Origin: Bog-473 sp963721585
GTDB lineage: Bacteria > Actinomycetota > Acidimicrobiia > Acidimicrobiales > RAAP-2
Assembly: GCA_963721585.1 (NCBI GenBank)
Contig: CAVRJN010000002.1
Span: forward strand, 71,246 to 135,245
Reading direction: 5' to 3'
Length of the DNA: 64,000 nucleotides
Positions 61,057-64,000 of this stretch are shown one piece after another. Numbering within the stretch: position 1 is the first letter of the stretch; each line of letters begins with the position of its first letter. A program made the position numbers and the translations under genes. The notes under the pieces are model-generated. The model did no database searches and was not told the origin of the DNA. It saw nothing but the letters and a program-made list of their open reading frames with translations.

Positions 61057-62255
61057 CCGCGATCGACACCGAGCCCTTGGCTTGGGATCCGCTGAACGAG
61101 AAGTACAAGGCGGACCCGCACGCCGTCTGGAAGCGCCTGCGCGACGAGCAGCCCCTCTATTACAACGAGGAGCTCGACTTCTACGCGGTGAGCCGCTTCG
61201 CCGACGTCGACGCCTTCAGCCGTGACCCCAAGACGTTCGTCTCCTCGCACGGCACCGTCCTCGAGATGATCACGGCCGACCCGATCGACATGCAGATGAT
61301 GATCTTCATGGACCCGCCGGACCACACCCGCTACCGGCGCCTGGTCTCCAAGACCTTCACGCCGCGTCGCATGAAGCTCCTCGAGGACGACATCCGCGCC
61401 CTGTGCGTCAACCTGCTCGACGGCCTGGTCGGCCGCAGTTCGTTCGACTACGTGCAGGACTTCGGCGCCCGCGTCCCCGCCTACGTGATCGCCGCGCTTC
61501 TCGGCGTGCCACCGGAGGACCGCGACATGGTCCGCGGCTGGATCGACGAGTCGTTCCACCTCGATCCCGAGACCGGCATGTCCAACGAGATCTCGCAAAC
61601 GGCGATGTTCAGCTTCATGGAGTACCTCGGCAAGACGCTGACCGATCGCCAGGCCAACCCGCGCGACGACATGTTCACGGACCTCGTCAATATGGAGATC
61701 ACCGAAGACGACGGCGTGCCCCGTCGGCTGACGCTGGAGCAGGCGGTCAACTTCGCGGCGCTCATCGGCAGCGCCGGCACCGAGACCGTGGCCCGCATGC
61801 TCGGGTGGGCCGCCCTGGCGCTCGACAACAACCCGGACCAGCGGGCCGAGCTGGTGGCCGACGCCGGCCTGATCCCGAACGCCGTCGAGGAGGTCCTGCG
61901 TTACGAAGCACCCTCGCCGGTGCAGAGCCGCTGGTGCACTGAGGACGTCGAGGTGCACGGGGGCACCATTCCGGCCAACTCGAAGGTCGTGATGATCACG
62001 GGTTCAGCCGGCCGGGACGAGCGGGCCTACCCGGACGCCGACCGCTTCGACATCCACCGGAAGTTCGACCACCACCTGTCCTTCGGCTACGGCATCCACT
62101 TCTGCCTCGGCGCCGCCCTGGCGCGGACCGAGGGGCGGATCGCCCTGGAGGAGACCTTCAAGCGATTCCCCGAGTGGTCGGTGGATATGGCCCGGGCGGT
62201 GCCGCTCTACACTTCAACGGTGCGGGGCTACACCAAGCTGCCGATCAGCGTCTGA
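61053..62255 (+). CDS. Cytochrome P450
   Basis: 400 residues, GTG 61053 overlapping the glucokinase stop. I-helix ALIGSAGTETVARMLGW near residue 241, ExxR motif EEVLRYE near 278, PNAV region, and heme loop FGYGIHFCLGAALARTE with the Cys ligand near 351. PPDHTRYRRLVSKTFTPRRM near 88 is the usual B-C helix segment. Distinct from the other P450 at 14444. No redox partner nearby. Confidence 0.94.
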   Translation: MTAIDTEPLAWDPLNEKYKADPHAVWKRLRDEQPLYYNEELDFYAVSRFADVDAFSRDPKTFVSSHGTVLEMITADPIDMQMMIFMDPPDHTRYRRLVSKTFTPRRMKLLEDDIRALCVNLLDGLVGRSSFDYVQDFGARVPAYVIAALLGVPPEDRDMVRGWIDESFHLDPETGMSNEISQTAMFSFMEYLGKTLTDRQANPRDDMFTDLVNMEITEDDGVPRRLTLEQAVNFAALIGSAGTETVARMLGWAALALDNNPDQRAELVADAGLIPNAVEEVLRYEAPSPVQSRWCTEDVEVHGGTIPANSKVVMITGSAGRDERAYPDADRFDIHRKFDHHLSFGYGIHFCLGAALARTEGRIALEETFKRFPEWSVDMARAVPLYTSTVRGYTKLPISV

Positions 62256-62275
62256 GGCCGATCGCAACCCTGGCG

Positions 62276-62290
62276 CGCCGGCGTCCGGCG
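62276..62290. terminator. Short hairpin between convergent genes
   Basis: CGCCGG-CGT-CCGGCG, perfect six-base arms, between the P450 stop and the end of the phosphoesterase gene. Confidence 0.4.
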
Positions 62291-62321
62291 GCCGTCAGCC
62301 AGCGACTCGGCCGTTATCGGG

Positions 62322-63788
62322 TCACCACCACCGTCGCGGCGGCGTGCTGACGGTGTAGCCCGCCGGGGGGAGACTCGACGCGGCCACCCCGGTGGCGATG
62401 GGGTGAAAGCCAGGGGAACTCGACGATGCGGGCAGAGGTCCCACGAACGGGTTGAGGGGCGCCGCCAGGGTGGGAGGCTCGGCGAACGCCGGCCTTTCGA
62501 AATCGAAGAACTCGAACATGTTGATGGCGTTGGCGTCACGGTAGGTCATGGCCGGCAGGTTCCACTTCGTCTCCATGAACTTCAACAAGCTGGTGTGGTC
62601 GTGCACGACATGGGACACGAAGTCTCGCCGGGCAAACGGCGAGATGACGACGCAGGGGACCCGGAAGCCGGTCTGGTCATAACCGCCGGGTTGGTCCGGG
62701 GGAACCGTGATCTCCGGCGGCACGTTGTCCGGCCGGACCGCGGGCTGGGGCGGCACGTGGTCGAACCATCCGCCGTGCTCGTCGTAGACGAGGAACATCG
62801 CGGTGCTGGACCAATTGGGAGACGCCAGAACGGCAGCGATGATCCGTGCGGCGAATGCCTCGCCGATGGAGATGTCGCCGTCCTCCTCGGAGTAATCGGT
62901 GTACGGGTCGACGAGCGAGAACTGGGGGAGCTGGCCCGCGGCGGCGTCGCTCAGGAATTGGTTGATGGGCGCCATCTTCCCGTCGGTCTGGTTGTCGAGG
63001 TATTCGGGGAGGAAGAGCGCTGCCGTGGGAAGGTCCGAGTAGTAGTCCCTCCAGGTGATGTCGTAGGTGTTCAGCCGGTCGAAGATGGTTCCGTTGGGTG
63101 CATCCGTGCCGGAGATACCCGTCGCGTTCGTCGAAACGTCACCCAGGGCCGTCGCGGCGATCAGGAAGCGGCGATTCGGATAGGTCTGTGCCATGACCGA
63201 GCAGAAGTAACGATCACCGATGGGGAACTGCGAGGCCAGCGAGTAATAGAAGGGGAGCTGCGCGCCTGTGAAGTGACCCATTGATGCCGGCCCACAGGTC
63301 TGGGCGAAGCCCGAGTTCGTCCCACCGGCCCAGCACAGGTGGGAGCTGTCCCAGCTCTGGCTGATCTGGGAGCCGGTCGGTGTGGCGGTGTTCGGCATCG
63401 GAAACGAGAGGATGTAGTCACCGTCGGGTCCGGGGTTGTAGTTGAGCGGCGACCCGTTCCGGCCGAACGAAAGCCCGTCGCCGCGGCCGAGCATGCCGAA
63501 ATGGTCGTCGAAGGAGTGGTTCTCCATCATGAGGATGACCACGTGCTCAATAGCGGGCAGCGTGTCGGTGCCGGGCGGGAGATGGGGGTAGGGCAGGCTG
63601 TCCGGCGGGAGAAGCTGCCCCCAGGGCCCGAGGCCGGGCGCCCCCGAGGGCGCCCTGCCGTTCGGGAGCACCGCCGAATAACCGTTACCGCTGGCGCCCG
63701 TCTCAGTGCTCAGGCCGGCGACGGCGGCTCCCGTCGCCACCGCCCCGCCGAGAAGCGCCCGTCGTCCGAACCTGCGCGCGTCACCCAT
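62322..63788 (-). CDS. Tat-exported phospholipase C-type phosphoesterase
   Basis: 488 residues from the ATG at 63788; a TTG at 63797 is possible. Twin-arginine signal: RRFGRRALLGGAVATGAAV, cleavage near residue 35. Family PF04185 motifs: VVILMMENHSFDDHFGMLGR near 83 (the ENxSFDxxFG metal/nucleophile region), AQTYPNRRFLIAATALG, FLVYDEHGGWFDHVPP near 335, and VVHDHTSLLKFMETKW. This family includes non-haemolytic phospholipase C and acid phosphatases acting outside the cell. The 142 bases beyond its start, to the tRNA, hold no gene. Confidence 0.92.
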   Translation of the reverse strand: MGDARRFGRRALLGGAVATGAAVAGLSTETGASGNGYSAVLPNGRAPSGAPGLGPWGQLLPPDSLPYPHLPPGTDTLPAIEHVVILMMENHSFDDHFGMLGRGDGLSFGRNGSPLNYNPGPDGDYILSFPMPNTATPTGSQISQSWDSSHLCWAGGTNSGFAQTCGPASMGHFTGAQLPFYYSLASQFPIGDRYFCSVMAQTYPNRRFLIAATALGDVSTNATGISGTDAPNGTIFDRLNTYDITWRDYYSDLPTAALFLPEYLDNQTDGKMAPINQFLSDAAAGQLPQFSLVDPYTDYSEEDGDISIGEAFAARIIAAVLASPNWSSTAMFLVYDEHGGWFDHVPPQPAVRPDNVPPEITVPPDQPGGYDQTGFRVPCVVISPFARRDFVSHVVHDHTSLLKFMETKWNLPAMTYRDANAINMFEFFDFERPAFAEPPTLAAPLNPFVGPLPASSSSPGFHPIATGVAASSLPPAGYTVSTPPRRWW

Positions 63789-63930
63789 GGCGCTCAACGT
63801 AGTGACTCAGCGCATCGAACGAGCGGTTACTCCGACGTCCACACACTTGGCGGGTCCATACCGCCTCTGATCAGCAGATTTAGCGCCCGTCGGCCTCGTC
63901 CGGGGTCCGATAGACTGCCTCTTTCACCCA

Positions 63931-64000
63931 GCGCTCGTAGCTCAACGGACTAGAGCATCTGACTACGGATCAGAAGGTTGGGGGTTCGAATCCCTCCGAG
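63931..64000 (+). tRNA. tRNA-Arg(ACG), 3'-truncated by the window edge
   Basis: Acceptor GCGCTCG at 63931, D-arm GCTC/GAGC, anticodon stem TCTGA/TCAGA with loop CTACGGA giving anticodon ACG, and T-arm GGGGG-TTCGAAT-CCCTC. The last four visible bases CGAG begin the 3' acceptor strand, so about six or seven bases are missing. Confidence 0.93.

Overview
The window is high-GC bacterial DNA with GTG and TTG starts, many 1-4 base start/stop overlaps, F420/flavin LLM-class oxidoreductases, a ROK-type polyphosphate/ATP glucokinase, P450s and many acyl-CoA enzymes. This points to an actinobacterium, plausibly an uncultured Acidimicrobiia-like lineage. The lineage is inferred from gene content only; no search was run. 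All calls were made by eye from the sequence and translated frames.

Layout. 1-8573: an acyl-CoA catabolic operon (hotdog thioesterase end, three AMP-forming ligases, two amidohydrolase-fold proteins, an acyl-CoA dehydrogenase). 8583-11083: a divergent LLM oxidoreductase and alpha/beta hydrolase. 11264-14383: an ABC-2 exporter (ATPase plus two permeases), followed by a P450 (14444-15706). 15747-31467: a large divergent catabolic locus around a TetR gene. Nine minus-strand genes (TetR, acyl-CoA dehydrogenase, tandem CoA-transferase, LLM, serine esterase, CoA ligase, phosphotransferase, lipocalin-like DUF7064-type protein, isoprenylcysteine-methyltransferase-like protein) face four plus-strand genes (LLM, acetoacetate-decarboxylase-like, a second DUF7064-type protein, a second phosphotransferase).

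31485-39091: an SDR, then a branched-chain-amino-acid-type (Liv) ABC importer in which LivH, LivM and LivG are one 943-residue chain, with separate LivF, a secreted binding protein and an intervening seven-repeat RCC1-like lipoprotein. 39486-40907: a membrane diguanylate cyclase. 40892-46607: a minus-strand group of CoA ligase, small CGG-motif protein, LLM oxidoreductase, two PhyH dioxygenases and a PIG-L deacetylase, interrupted by at least nine single-base G/C insertions. Either this stretch is badly sequenced or the group is decaying.

46712-49328: a PadR regulator with a clear promoter/operator and a DrrAB-type exporter. 49390-52632: a NucS-like nuclease/DUF4268 protein and an amidase. 52741-55149: a secreted protein ending in three almost identical 276-bp Ig-like repeats. 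55400-57331: an acyltransferase gene lying between two copies of an ABC-permease 3' end. 57287-60194: a second DrrAB-type exporter divergent from a TetR gene, with paired operator-like repeats between them. 60250-62255: an overlapping glucokinase-P450 pair. 62322-63788: a Tat-exported phospholipase-C-like enzyme. The window ends inside tRNA-Arg(ACG).

Together the genes suggest an aerobic chromosome segment devoted to activation and oxidation of lipid- or terpenoid-like carboxylic acids, with import (Liv), export (three ABC-2 systems) and local one-component regulation. Substrates cannot be read from the sequence.
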